DNA of 64,000 bases from Camelimonas fluminis (GCF_014656355.1 NZ_BNCG01000008.1:1-64000); one strand, 5' to 3'. Counted from the first letter of the stretch, positions 8,701 through 17,531 are shown. Translations and numbers: made by a program. The notes: generated by a model from the letters alone, not told the origin.

Positions 8701-11700
8701 CGCCTGCTTCAGGGCCGTCCGGTCAAGCACGCCCGACAGGGTCAGCGAGATGGATTCATTGAAGGCGCAAGAAGCTTCGTCGCCGAGCTGCGCCGCCAGC
8801 CATACCTCCATCTGCGGCTCGGTCAGCGGCGACGACATCGGCCATGAAACGGGCGCCTGCTGCGTCGGGGCGGCCACTGTTCCGGCCCCGGACAACGCCT
8901 GGGCTCCCATGGGGGCCGCAACGCCAGATCCGGTCAGGATGCCGGCGCCCTGGAGCGCATCGAGGGTCTTTACGAACGCATCATAGATGAACGCCATGTC
9001 GGCGTCGGAATGCTCCGTCGTGAAGTAGCAGGGGAAGCCCTCCTGCCAGTGCACGCCCAGCAGACGCATGTGATGGTAGAACAGGCTGGCCAACCGGTCC
9101 TCGCCGCCCAGCGCCAGATAGAACCAGCTGCTGTAGCTCTCGGCCCGGGCGCCAACGCCGCGTCGCGCCAGTTCGGCGTTAATGCGGTTCGCCAAACCCT
9201 GGGCGCGGGCGGCGAGCTGCTCCTGCAGGGCGGGGCCCTGGTCCTTCAGATGCAGCAGCACCGCTTTCGCCGCCGCCATCACCATCGGGTGACGCACGAA
9301 GGTGCCTGCGAAGAAGGTCGGCGCAACCTCCGGAACCGAGTCGTCGCCATAGCGCCAGGCGCCGCCGTCAAGGGCGTCCATGAAGCTGCGCTTGCCGGCG
9401 AGGACGCCGACCGGCATGCCGCCGCCGACCACCTTGCCGTAAGTCGCCATATCGGCGCGAATGCCGAACACCGCCTGCATGCCGCCGGGATGCACCCTGA
9501 AACCGGTCACCACCTCATCGAACACAAGCGCGGAGCCAGCCGCTTCGGTAATCGCGCGCAACTCCCGCAGGAACCCGGCGGGCTGCACCTCCGGATGGCG
9601 GCTCTGCACCGGCTCGGCGATCACGGCGGCGATGTCATCGCCATGCTGGCGGATCCAGTCGAGGCTTTCCGGCTTCGCCCACGGCAACACCACCATGTTG
9701 CCAACCGAGCCGAAGGGGATGCCCGGCGCGATCGGCAGACCGCGCGGATCGTCATCCTGGCGGGCCTTGCCCTTCACCAGCACCTCGTCGAACTGGCCAT
9801 GGTAACCGCCGCTGAAAACGACGATGCGGTCGCGCCCGGTCACGGCGCGCGCCACGCGCATCGCCGCCATCACAGCCTCGGAACCCGTGTTGCAGAAGGT
9901 GACGCGTTCATTGCCCGTCATCGCGGCGAACAGCTCGGCGACCTCACCGGCCAGCGGCGATTGCGGGCCGATGGCGAAGCCGTCGCGCATTTGCCGTTGC
10001 ATGGCCTCCAGCACGAAGTCCGGCGCATGGCCGAACGCCGTCTGCCCGTAGCCATTGACGACGTCGATGTACTCATTGCCGTCGACGTCCCAGATCCGGC
10101 TGCCCTTGGAGCGGCTGCAAACGATCGGATAGACGATTTCTTTCCACTCCGGCCGGAAGCCGGCGGCGGTGCGGGGGTCGGCCAGCACGTCGCGACGCGC
10201 GTCGGTCATGCGCTTCGAGCCAGGCGTACGCGCCGTGTAGCGGGCGATGAGATCGGTCAGGAACGCGGTTTGCGCGGCGGTCATATCACCGCCAGCGGCG
10301 GCGCCGCCGGGGCGATAGAGCTGATGACGCGATGCGCCAGCGTCTTCCACCGCCTCTGCCGGCCGCGACGCCGCGGCGGCCGTGGCGGCTGCCGGAGCGA
10401 CGGCGACCTGCGGCGCGACCTGAATGGCGGCGGCGGCCAGCGGCGCGGGCGCGACGCTGGCCTGACCGAGCAGGATCTGGTTCTGCTGGGCGATGAGACC
10501 TTGCAATGCCGCGAGTTGATCGCGGAACAGGCCTTCCACACCCGCGGCGGCGCCAGGCGCCTGCGCCGCCAGAAGGGGAGGCGCGACCTGCGCCATTGCA
10601 GGGGCCTGGAATATGGCCTGCGTCTGCATCGGGGCGGGCGCCGCCTGGGCGGGAACCGCCGGCGCAGGAACCTTGTCGGCGAGATATTCGGCCAGCCGGG
10701 CGATCGACGGCATGTCGTTCAGCAGTTGCCGGAACGTCACCTTGACCTTGAAAGTCTTCTGCACCTGGGTCGCGACCTGGGCCAGAAACAGGGAATCGAA
10801 GCCCAGTTCAAGGAACGGGCTCGCATAATCGGCCTGAGCGACGCTCTCGCCGGAAAGCTCTTCAAACAGCCCGGCGACCTTGCTGGCGAGCCCGGCCCCG
10901 GCGTTGCCGGCGCTGACAACTGGCGTATGCGTATTCATCTGGACTGGATCCACTTGCATGGAGGCTGGGGACAGGGATGGCGCCGCCTGGATGACGCCTG
11001 CCGGCTCCGCCATCGTGGCGGACGCCGGTGTCGCGACCCAGTAGCGCTGCCGTTCGAAAGGAACGCCAGGGAGCGAGATACGCTGGCCCGGACAGGCGCG
11101 GTCGTGGTCGAAGGCCGCGCCATGACGCCAGAGCTGGCCGAGAGCGCCATAAAACGTCTCGATATCGTCGTGATCCGCGCCCGGATCGGGCAATGAGGCG
11201 ACCGTGGCGACGCTCCGCCCCTTCGCGGCGCCCTGCCGGCACAAGGTCAGCAGGGTCGAGCCCGGACCAACTTCGAGCAGCACCGGGGTCTCGAAGCGCT
11301 TCAGCAGCGCCGCAACGCCGTCGCTGAAGCGCACGGCGGCGCGACAGTGGCGCGCCCAGTAGTCGCTGGCGCCAGTTTCGGCTTCGGTGATCCAGTCGCC
11401 GGTGACGCACGACACATAGGGGATCGTCGCAGGCTCCGGCCCGATCCGCGCCGCCTCAATGGCGAGATCAGCCAGCACCGGCTCCATCATCGCCGAATGG
11501 AAGGCATGGCTGGTATGCAGCCGCCGGTGCATCGCGCCCATGCCGGTCAGGACGCTTTCGAGCTGTTCAATAGCGGCGAACTGACCCGCCGCCACCGTCA
11601 GGCCCGGCGCATTCACGGCTGCGATATCGACCCCTGCCGGCAACGCCGCCCGCACATCCGCCTCCGGCAGCCGCACCGCCAGCATGGCGCCGGCCGCCAC

Positions 11701-13728
11701 GGCCTGCATCAGCCGGCCGCGCACGGCGACCAGTCCGAGCGCCTCTTCCAGAGTCAGAACACCGGCCAGGGTCGCCGCGACGAACTCACCAATGCTGTGC
11801 CCGATCATCGCCGCCGGCCGCACGCCCCGGCTGAGCCAGAGCTGCGCCAGGGCATACTCCACGGTGAAGATCGCCGGTTGGGCGAGGATGGTCTGGCGGA
11901 TGGTTTCCGCGCCAGCTCCATCACGGGCTTCAGCGCCATACAGCGGCTCGCGCAGGTCAAGGCCCAGGCTCGGCTTCAGGATTTCGGCGCAGCGGTCAAC
12001 AGCGTTCCGGAACGCTGGCTCATGTTCGTACAGGCCAACGCCCATGGCGGGATATTGCGCGCCCTGGCCCGGGAACATGAAGATCACGGGTCGCCCGGCC
12101 GCCGCCGCCTCACCCGCGACAACTCCCACGCCGCCATCAGCTTCCAGACGGTCGATGGCCATCGCAACGCTGTCGGCGATGATCGCTGCGCGATGCGCGT
12201 AGGCGCCCCGTCCCGTCGCCAGGGTATGGGCGACGTCCGCCAGGCTGGTCTGTGGCGCTGCGCGCAATGTGTCCGCCAGCGCGGTGCGCGCGCGCTTCAG
12301 GCCGTCCTCGCTCCGCGCCGACAGCATCAGTACGGCGCGGGCGGCTTCCCCGGCCGCCATGGATGGACGCTGCGGCGCCTGCTCCAGGCAGATGTGCACG
12401 TTGACGCCGCCGACGCCGAGCGCCGACACGCCGGCGCGACGCGGGCCGTCCGGCTCCAGCCAGTCCACCAGCCCGCCGGCAATGGCGAACGGCGTTTTTT
12501 CCAGTTCGAGACGCGGATTGGGCGTGGTGAAGTGGCAGGTGGGCGGAATGACGCCGTGATTGACGGCGAGGGCTGTCTTGATCAGGCCGGTCACGCCCGC
12601 CGCCGCGTCAAGATGGCCGACATTTCCCTTCACGGAGCCGAGCCAGGTGCGACCGGGGCCGCCGCCCTCGCCAAAGGCGCGGGCCAGCGCCGTGACCTCA
12701 ATCGGATCTCCAAGCGGCGTCGCGGTGCCATGGCACTCAACGTACCCCACCGTCGCCGGATCAAAGCCGGCGATCAGTTGCGCCGTCGCCACCACCTCGG
12801 CCTGCGCGTCAACGCTTGGAGCCGTGAAGCCGACCTTCGAGGCGCCGTCATTGTTGACGGCTGCGCCGCGGATCACCGCATAGATGTGATCGCCGTCGGC
12901 GACGGCGTCCTCCAGACGTTTCAGCAGCACCACCCCGGCGCCGGAGCCAAACAGCGTGCCATTGGCGCTGGCGTCGAACGGCCGGCAGACGCCGTCGGTC
13001 GAAACCATGCCGCCGTCCTGGGCGAAGTAACCGCGCTTTTGTGGGAATGTGACCGACACGCCCCCGGCCAGCGCCATGTCGCACTGGCAAAGCAGCAGCG
13101 ACTGCACCGCCTGGGCGACCGCCGTCAACGAGGTCGAGCAGGCGGTGGCGATGGTCATGCTGGGACCGCGCAGGTCCAGCTTGTAGGAAACGCGGGTCGC
13201 CAGGGCGTCGGCGATGGCGCCGGTGAGCGTTTCGTAGCCACTCACCTGAAAATCGTTGGTGAACCGCTCCGCCGCCGCCCGGTCGCCACAGACGTGACGC
13301 AACAGATAGGTGTTGTAGCTGCACCCCGCGAACACACCGACGGCGCGCCCGGCGAGCGCCTGCGGGTCGTAGCCGGCGTCCTCGATCGCAGACCAGGAAA
13401 TCTCGAGGAAAATCCGGTGCTGCGGATCGGTCAGGGAGGCTTCTCGCGGGCGCATGCGGAACAGCTGCGCGTCAAACTGGTCCACATCGGCGAGCAGTGG
13501 GCGCACGGGAACGAAATCGGGCTGCGCCCGCTCATCCGCCGTATAGCTGTCCTCCAGCTCACCCTCGTCAAACCGGCTGGCGGAATCGACGCCAGCGCAG
13601 ATATTCCGCCAGAATGCCCCAACGTCGCCGGCGCCGGGAAACCGTCCGGCCATACCGATAATCGCCACGCCGTCCAGGTTGTCAGTGATGTCGGCCGCCC
13701 CGGAGGCTGCATCATGATCGCTGTTCAT
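5704..13728 (-). CDS. Hybrid PKS-aminotransferase-NRPS synthase (KS-AT-ACP-AMT-C-A-PCP)
   Basis: 2674 aa. KS (about 20-450) has Cys 197 in TACSTS, His 333 in ECHGTA and His 372 in GNVGH. AT (about 548-880) has GHSIGE with Ser 645 and HAFH at 741-744, the malonyl-CoA signature. ACP has GFDSL with Ser 979. After an Ala/Pro/Gln-rich linker (1010-1145) comes a class III PLP aminotransferase of the glutamate-semialdehyde type (about 1155-1590; Asp 1404, PLP Lys 1432). C has HHIVCDG at 1759-1765. A (about 2080-2560) has FTSGSTGTPKG, YGPTETT and NGKLNR. PCP has LGADS with Ser 2615. There is no KR, DH or ER. The order matches McyE/MycA-type beta-amino-acid synthases without methyltransferase or acyl-ligase. 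The A-domain code read by eye, DILQLGVIWK, fits glycine. It overlaps the upstream gene by 4 bp. Confidence 0.95.
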   Translation of the reverse strand: MNSDHDAASGAADITDNLDGVAIIGMAGRFPGAGDVGAFWRNICAGVDSASRFDEGELEDSYTADERAQPDFVPVRPLLADVDQFDAQLFRMRPREASLTDPQHRIFLEISWSAIEDAGYDPQALAGRAVGVFAGCSYNTYLLRHVCGDRAAAERFTNDFQVSGYETLTGAIADALATRVSYKLDLRGPSMTIATACSTSLTAVAQAVQSLLLCQCDMALAGGVSVTFPQKRGYFAQDGGMVSTDGVCRPFDASANGTLFGSGAGVVLLKRLEDAVADGDHIYAVIRGAAVNNDGASKVGFTAPSVDAQAEVVATAQLIAGFDPATVGYVECHGTATPLGDPIEVTALARAFGEGGGPGRTWLGSVKGNVGHLDAAAGVTGLIKTALAVNHGVIPPTCHFTTPNPRLELEKTPFAIAGGLVDWLEPDGPRRAGVSALGVGGVNVHICLEQAPQRPSMAAGEAARAVLMLSARSEDGLKRARTALADTLRAAPQTSLADVAHTLATGRGAYAHRAAIIADSVAMAIDRLEADGGVGVVAGEAAAAGRPVIFMFPGQGAQYPAMGVGLYEHEPAFRNAVDRCAEILKPSLGLDLREPLYGAEARDGAGAETIRQTILAQPAIFTVEYALAQLWLSRGVRPAAMIGHSIGEFVAATLAGVLTLEEALGLVAVRGRLMQAVAAGAMLAVRLPEADVRAALPAGVDIAAVNAPGLTVAAGQFAAIEQLESVLTGMGAMHRRLHTSHAFHSAMMEPVLADLAIEAARIGPEPATIPYVSCVTGDWITEAETGASDYWARHCRAAVRFSDGVAALLKRFETPVLLEVGPGSTLLTLCRQGAAKGRSVATVASLPDPGADHDDIETFYGALGQLWRHGAAFDHDRACPGQRISLPGVPFERQRYWVATPASATMAEPAGVIQAAPSLSPASMQVDPVQMNTHTPVVSAGNAGAGLASKVAGLFEELSGESVAQADYASPFLELGFDSLFLAQVATQVQKTFKVKVTFRQLLNDMPSIARLAEYLADKVPAPAVPAQAAPAPMQTQAIFQAPAMAQVAPPLLAAQAPGAAAGVEGLFRDQLAALQGLIAQQNQILLGQASVAPAPLAAAAIQVAPQVAVAPAAATAAAASRPAEAVEDAGASRHQLYRPGGAAAGGDMTAAQTAFLTDLIARYTARTPGSKRMTDARRDVLADPRTAAGFRPEWKEIVYPIVCSRSKGSRIWDVDGNEYIDVVNGYGQTAFGHAPDFVLEAMQRQMRDGFAIGPQSPLAGEVAELFAAMTGNERVTFCNTGSEAVMAAMRVARAVTGRDRIVVFSGGYHGQFDEVLVKGKARQDDDPRGLPIAPGIPFGSVGNMVVLPWAKPESLDWIRQHGDDIAAVIAEPVQSRHPEVQPAGFLRELRAITEAAGSALVFDEVVTGFRVHPGGMQAVFGIRADMATYGKVVGGGMPVGVLAGKRSFMDALDGGAWRYGDDSVPEVAPTFFAGTFVRHPMVMAAAKAVLLHLKDQGPALQEQLAARAQGLANRINAELARRGVGARAESYSSWFYLALGGEDRLASLFYHHMRLLGVHWQEGFPCYFTTEHSDADMAFIYDAFVKTLDALQGAGILTGSGVAAPMGAQALSGAGTVAAPTQQAPVSWPMSSPLTEPQMEVWLAAQLGDEASCAFNESISLTLSGVLDRTALKQALDEVVARHDALRARFAPDGSHMLIDAPAAVPLAERDFSGAAAGLADLKDDEARTPFDLVNGPLMRATLARLSPTVHVLVFTAHHIVCDGWSTNVILDEMAQVYQALRQGRAADLPAPLPFRSYALEQTSHDSPETRNWWTEQFRVLPPDADLPADRPRGDVKDWSGDTLCARIPGDLLKQVKQAGAKQGATLFSTLAAAFNVVLWRLTGETDQVMAIPTAGQSLAEGGPLVGHCVNFLPLRAQVDPDAPVSVLLKTVQKAMLDMNEHQDYTFGALVRELGVARNPSRLPLTQVQFNLERVGEGLDFGEVTARVATNAKAFVNFDIFLNIIEDADGLSLACDYSTGLYDATTIARWIGHFEQALRAIVADAAQPVKALRLLDGDTVDRLVDGLNATARDGLDLRPVPLQVEGVAARHPDAIALVWRDQIMTYGQLDAATGALAARIAAVAPGGGGRVGVLVERSPAMVVAMLAVMRAGHAFTPLDPAHPESRLQQVVDAASICALVCDDPARASVAGGAPLVDVRAGAAPDSSAAQLPDCAGASAAYVIFTSGSTGTPKGVEIGHAALANLLWSFAERPGFTAADSMLAVTTTTFDIAMLELFMPLVTGGRVIIADRQAVQDGFALARLIAEKQPSHIQATPSLWRMLSEAGFQPWPGLTMLCGGEPLPRDLARELSAGAGALWNVYGPTETTIWSSAGQVRPDDDLITIGAPVLNTGLYVIDASGQLALPGAAGELAIGGLGLANGYFGQPDLTAAAFRRHTLDDGAPRRLYFTGDMAKRLPDGRIQHLGRRDLQIKLRGFRIELEDIESALRAIPGVADAAAGVVGADPDRRLAAWVAMAGGQPLDEAMLREKARQALPDYMVPAIWTRLDALPLTANGKLNRKVLPQPERVAAKPVGRMGLPPQNATQRLLCSVWSEVLGGEAIGIDADILDLGADSIQIFQIVARARRAGVNLAARDVLRCRTIGALAEAIDSSPGDMAAASVGPLPRLADFRRR

Positions 13729-15719
13729 CTTCCCCCTCCCCTGACCTGCGCCATCCTGCGCAGGGCCTCGGCCTGCCTGTTGCCGGATGCGGGCGTCACC
13801 CTTCCGCCAGCCGTCGGTCCCCCCGCCTTCTGGCCAAGCAGCCGGGCGAGACTCGCGACGGTTGGATGCGCGAACAGCTCGACCACTGGCAGATCCCGGC
13901 CCGTGCGCTCCCTGATCGCGGCCTGGACCCTGGCAAGGCCAATTGACGTGCCGCCAGCGTCAAAAAAGTTCTGGTCCGGGCTTGCCGGAACCTGTCCAAG
14001 CACATCGCGCCAGACGCCGAGAACCAGGCTTTCCATGTCGTGGCCGTCAGACGCCCCGTCGCCATGCGGCGACCGGACGGCGTCAGGGCTCCGGGCGACG
14101 ATATCCGGCAGGGCCTGGCGATCGATCTTGCCGTTTGGCGACAGCGGCAAAGCCGGCAGAGCGGCGAAAGCGGCGGGGATCATGTGCTCGGGAAGTCTCT
14201 CCGCCAGGTAGCGTCGCAACCCGGCTTCCAGCGGCATGGTCGCGGTCTGGCGCATCACCAGCCAGGCCACCAGCCGCGGCTCGGCGTCGCCATCGCGGCG
14301 CACCGCCACGCAGGCCTCGCGGATATCGGCGTGACTGCAAAGCGCGGCCTCGATCTCGCCAGGCTCGACCCGGTGCCCCCGGATCTTGATCTGGTGATCG
14401 AGGCGACCGAAGAAATCCAGCACGCCGTCGGCGCGCCAGCTGACCCGGTCGCCCGTGCGATACATCCGGCCCTCATGGCCTGGAACGCGCAATGTCATGA
14501 AGCGTTCGGCGTTCAGTTCCGGGCGGCCGAGATAGCCAAGCCCGACGCCCAGGCCGCCGATCCACAATTCGCCCTCCACGCCGGGGGCCACCGGCCGCCG
14601 CATCTCATCGAGAACAGCCAGGAACACATTGTCGACCGGTCGGCCGAGCGGTACGGGATCCTCCCAGTTCGCCGCTCCCATCGCCCAGGCGGCGCAGATG
14701 TCCGTGCACTCCGTCGGACCATAGCTGTTGAGGATTTGCCCCCGGCACGCCGGATGGCCAAGCCAGGGCAGCAGACGCCGGATCGGGATCGGCTCGCCGC
14801 CCAGAACCGCCCAACGCAGCGACGCCAGCCGTTCCATACGGCCAGCCGCCGCGCCCTCCACGAGCGGCAGAAACGTGCTGGGCGTGCAGTTCAGGAAGGT
14901 GACGGACCGGCTTTCGACCGTCGCCACAATGGCTTCCGGATCAAACACGTCAAAGTCCGGCAGATAAAGCGTGCCACCGACCAGCAACGGCGCGTAGATA
15001 TTCTTCTGGGTCAGATCGAAGCCCAGCGCGCTCACCAGCAACGTTGAATCGCCGCCATCGAGGCCCAGCGTCCTGATGTACCACTGAAGCAGGTTGGCGA
15101 AGGACCGGTGCGTGACGGCGGCGCCCTTCGGCAGGCCGGTGGATCCAGAGGTGTAGATGACATAAATGGGGTCGTCTGCTCCCGCCACGGCGGGCAGCGC
15201 ATCGCCTGGGGTTTCGGCGATGGCCTGCGCCTGGGCGTCCAGCGCCAGACTGACGATCCCCGGCGGCAACCTGGACAGGCCGGCCGACGTGGTGATCGCC
15301 ACCCGACAGCCGCAGTCCCCGACAATAAAGTGGATGCGCGCCTCCGGGTAGGACATGTCGACCGGCACATAGGCCGCGCCAGCCCTGAGCACGCCAAGGA
15401 TGGCGACAACCGCGTCGACGTCGCGCGGCAGCAGCAGCGCCACCCTGTCGCCCCGGCCGACGCCCTGCCCCATCAGTTGACGCGCCAGCCTGTTGGCGGC
15501 CGCGTCAAGACCTGCATAGGTCAGCAAAACGTCGCCGCGCCGCACCGCCGTGCGATTGGGCGTAGCGCGCGCCTGGCGCGCGAAGGCCGACGTCACCGTC
15601 TCCCAGGCCATGTCGCGCCGTGGCCCTGCTCCGGCCTCCCCGGGACCCGCGGCGTCGACAACGTCCACGGACAACCCTTCCATCCTGACAGAACCAGCCT
15701 GTTGCATTGCCTGCTCCAT
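13725..15719 (-). CDS. NRPS loading module A-PCP
   Basis: About 664 aa: an adenylation domain followed by a carrier domain. Core motifs are YTSGSTGLPKG (190-200), NSYGPTECTD (332-341), YRTGDR (421-426), GHRVEPGEIE (449-458) and NGKIDR (530-535). PCP has FFDAGGTS with Ser 593. There is no condensation domain, so this is an initiation module. It is first in the operon, and its product would be handed to the downstream KS. The specificity residues by eye are DLKNVGSDIK. Asp at the first position implies an alpha-amino acid, but the full code matches nothing I can name. ATG at 15719 or 15707 could be the start, both close to GGAG; a GTG at 15722 also exists. The 3' end overlaps the next synthase gene by four bases (ATGA). 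Confidence 0.93.
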   Translation of the reverse strand: MEQAMQQAGSVRMEGLSVDVVDAAGPGEAGAGPRRDMAWETVTSAFARQARATPNRTAVRRGDVLLTYAGLDAAANRLARQLMGQGVGRGDRVALLLPRDVDAVVAILGVLRAGAAYVPVDMSYPEARIHFIVGDCGCRVAITTSAGLSRLPPGIVSLALDAQAQAIAETPGDALPAVAGADDPIYVIYTSGSTGLPKGAAVTHRSFANLLQWYIRTLGLDGGDSTLLVSALGFDLTQKNIYAPLLVGGTLYLPDFDVFDPEAIVATVESRSVTFLNCTPSTFLPLVEGAAAGRMERLASLRWAVLGGEPIPIRRLLPWLGHPACRGQILNSYGPTECTDICAAWAMGAANWEDPVPLGRPVDNVFLAVLDEMRRPVAPGVEGELWIGGLGVGLGYLGRPELNAERFMTLRVPGHEGRMYRTGDRVSWRADGVLDFFGRLDHQIKIRGHRVEPGEIEAALCSHADIREACVAVRRDGDAEPRLVAWLVMRQTATMPLEAGLRRYLAERLPEHMIPAAFAALPALPLSPNGKIDRQALPDIVARSPDAVRSPHGDGASDGHDMESLVLGVWRDVLGQVPASPDQNFFDAGGTSIGLARVQAAIRERTGRDLPVVELFAHPTVASLARLLGQKAGGPTAGGRVTPASGNRQAEALRRMAQVRGGGR

Positions 15720-16135
15720 CACTCCGAAACATCGCTATCTGGTTTGTCTGTTGCCCGCATGGGCCGCGACTTTCCGGGGAAAGCCCAGGCCCTGCGTCCA
15801 GCCAGCCCGGGCGCGCCGACGGGAGAAGCCCGCCGCGCTGGATCGCAGCCCTGGAAAATCTCCATGCAGCGACATGGCCCCGGCCCAATCCCCAACCTGC
15901 CTGGGCCTGTGTCCAGTTTGCGCCAGGTCAGTCGGCGCGCGATGAGGCGCAATGGGTGAACGCGCCTGCGCCCTTTGGATGAGTTTCTGTATCCCGGGCT
16001 GGCCCGATTAACGCCTTTGGCGGTAAGTCGCGGCTGATTGGCGGCCTGTTCTCCAGCCACGGACGGAGTCAGACTCCAGCCCGACAAAGCGGGCGCAACG
16101 CGCCCGGCTCACCGGCAGACAGGAGAGTCAGGAGC
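15720..16135. promoter_or_regulatory. Divergent intergenic region between synthase operon and polysaccharide locus
   Basis: This 416-bp stretch separates the minus-strand synthase operon from the plus-strand glycosidase gene and must hold both promoters. I could not pick out confident -35/-10 elements or an operator. No regulator gene lies next to it, so any control of the synthase operon comes from elsewhere. Confidence 0.4.
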
Positions 16136-17191
16136 GTGTCGGCCTCGCCATCATTACTCCGCCTACCGTCTCCACGCCGGCTGATGGCAGTCATCATGCT
16201 CGCCCTCTGTTGCCTGGGCGCGCCGGCGCGCGCTGGACAGGAGGCCGCCCCGGCGCCCCGGTCCGGCATCACATGGGGCGTTAATGGACATCCCCTGGTC
16301 TCCTATCCCGGCGTATCGATGGAACAGCAGGCGTCGCTTCTCAGCGAGCTGAACGCCCGTTCCTACAGGGTGGACGTCACCAGCCTGAACCAGATGGAAG
16401 AACTGGCGCGGCTGCGCGAGACGCTGGCTGCGCGCGGAATCGAAGTCCTGCCTGTGCTCACCCCCCCGTTGAGCCTCAAGGACAACGACGAACCGACCCT
16501 TAAGGCCAGGGCCCGCGCCTTCGCGGAAGCCTTCGTCCGCCGGTTGCCTGACGTTCCGGTCTGGGAGCTGGGCAACGAGATGGAGAATTACGCCATCATC
16601 CAGCCCTGCGAGATGCGTGATGACGGCACGCAATATCCCTGCGAGTGGGGCCCCGCGGGAGGCCTCGGCGAACTGGATTATTATGGCCCGCGCTACCGGA
16701 AGGTCGCCGCCGTGCTCTCAGGCCTGGCCGAGGGCGTCGCCGCCGCCAATCCGAAAGCCCGCCGGGCGCTCGGCTCTGCCGGCTGGGGCCACACCGGAAT
16801 TTTTAGCCGCCTGGCGAAGGATGGCGTGCCGTGGGAAATTTCCGTCTGGCACCTTTACTCCGTGGACCCGGAATGGGCGCTCAAAATTTTGGCCAGCTAC
16901 GGCAAACCGATCTGGATCACCGAGTTCAACCACGATTCCGGCAGCTATCGCGACGGCAAGGATGGGCAGGCCAAAGGACTTGTCGCCATCATGGATTCCC
17001 TGAAACGGCTGGCCAGCCCCTACCGCATTGAAGCCGCCCACGTTTACGAGCTGCTGGATGAAGCCTACTGGGCGCCGCACTTCGAAGCCTACATGGGCCT
17101 GGTGGAACTTGAGCGCGACGGAGGCAATGGCTGGCGTACGGGCGCACGCAAACCCGCCTTTGACGCCTTCCGCAACGCTGCGGCGCCATAA
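16136..17191 (+). CDS. Secreted clan GH-A glycoside hydrolase (GH39/PslG-like)
   Basis: 351 aa with an export signal at the N terminus (hydrophobic core about 16-30, ending APARAG). The barrel has the two clan GH-A glutamates: WELGNE with acid/base Glu 148, and WITEFN with nucleophile Glu 263. This layout resembles GH39 and PslG-type periplasmic hydrolases found in polysaccharide gene clusters, where they cut the polymer made by the same locus. It starts a plus-strand block of exopolysaccharide genes, so a role in trimming that polymer is a reasonable inference. The GTG start at 16136 follows an AGGAG-rich stretch; an in-frame ATG at 16184 would shorten the signal peptide. The exact family and substrate are not certain. 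Confidence 0.75.
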   Translation: MSASPSLLRLPSPRRLMAVIMLALCCLGAPARAGQEAAPAPRSGITWGVNGHPLVSYPGVSMEQQASLLSELNARSYRVDVTSLNQMEELARLRETLAARGIEVLPVLTPPLSLKDNDEPTLKARARAFAEAFVRRLPDVPVWELGNEMENYAIIQPCEMRDDGTQYPCEWGPAGGLGELDYYGPRYRKVAAVLSGLAEGVAAANPKARRALGSAGWGHTGIFSRLAKDGVPWEISVWHLYSVDPEWALKILASYGKPIWITEFNHDSGSYRDGKDGQAKGLVAIMDSLKRLASPYRIEAAHVYELLDEAYWAPHFEAYMGLVELERDGGNGWRTGARKPAFDAFRNAAAP

Positions 17192-17531
17192 ACGGGGGCG
17201 CCTCGCGTTGGCCCCCGGACCACGGCAAGCCGACGGGCCCAGCCCAGGAAAAGGCCAGCGAACCACGGGAGCGCATGCAGGCTCACGCGGGCGCCTTATG
17301 CGGAGCCGTCCAAAGGCGGATGGCTGGAGCCGGATATACGGCGTTTGGGCCGTCGCAATGTCCCATCTGCGAACTGTCGGACGCCATTTCGGTACTGGGG
17401 CTGATGAACCGTCACGCGCAATCTTGCACGGATACAGGTGTTTCAGACATGGCGGAGCCAGTCCTCAGGGCCAGCCGGCCGCAGGACAGGCAACGTCGCC
17501 GACGCCATCGCGTCGAATCCGGGGTAGCGTC
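17192..17531. other. Non-coding gap
   Basis: About 340 bp between the glycosidase and the glycosyltransferase. Open frames here are GC-driven and lack domains; the frame of the following gene runs back through this region but does not resemble protein. I see no terminator or clear promoter. Confidence 0.4.

Noticed and set aside
2661-14211. Very long plus-strand open frames lying across the synthase genes (for example 2661-4196, 9010-11196, 11347-14211)
   Set aside because: They are antisense shadows of high-GC coding DNA: Arg/His/Gln-rich, no domains, no start signals, and fully covered by synthase genes with clear motifs.
14970-15040. FDLTQKN in the loading A domain read as an Asp/Asn-type code (DLTK...)
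   Set aside because: In the GrsA register the third code position is the Lys, not the Thr, so the Asp/Asn code does not apply.
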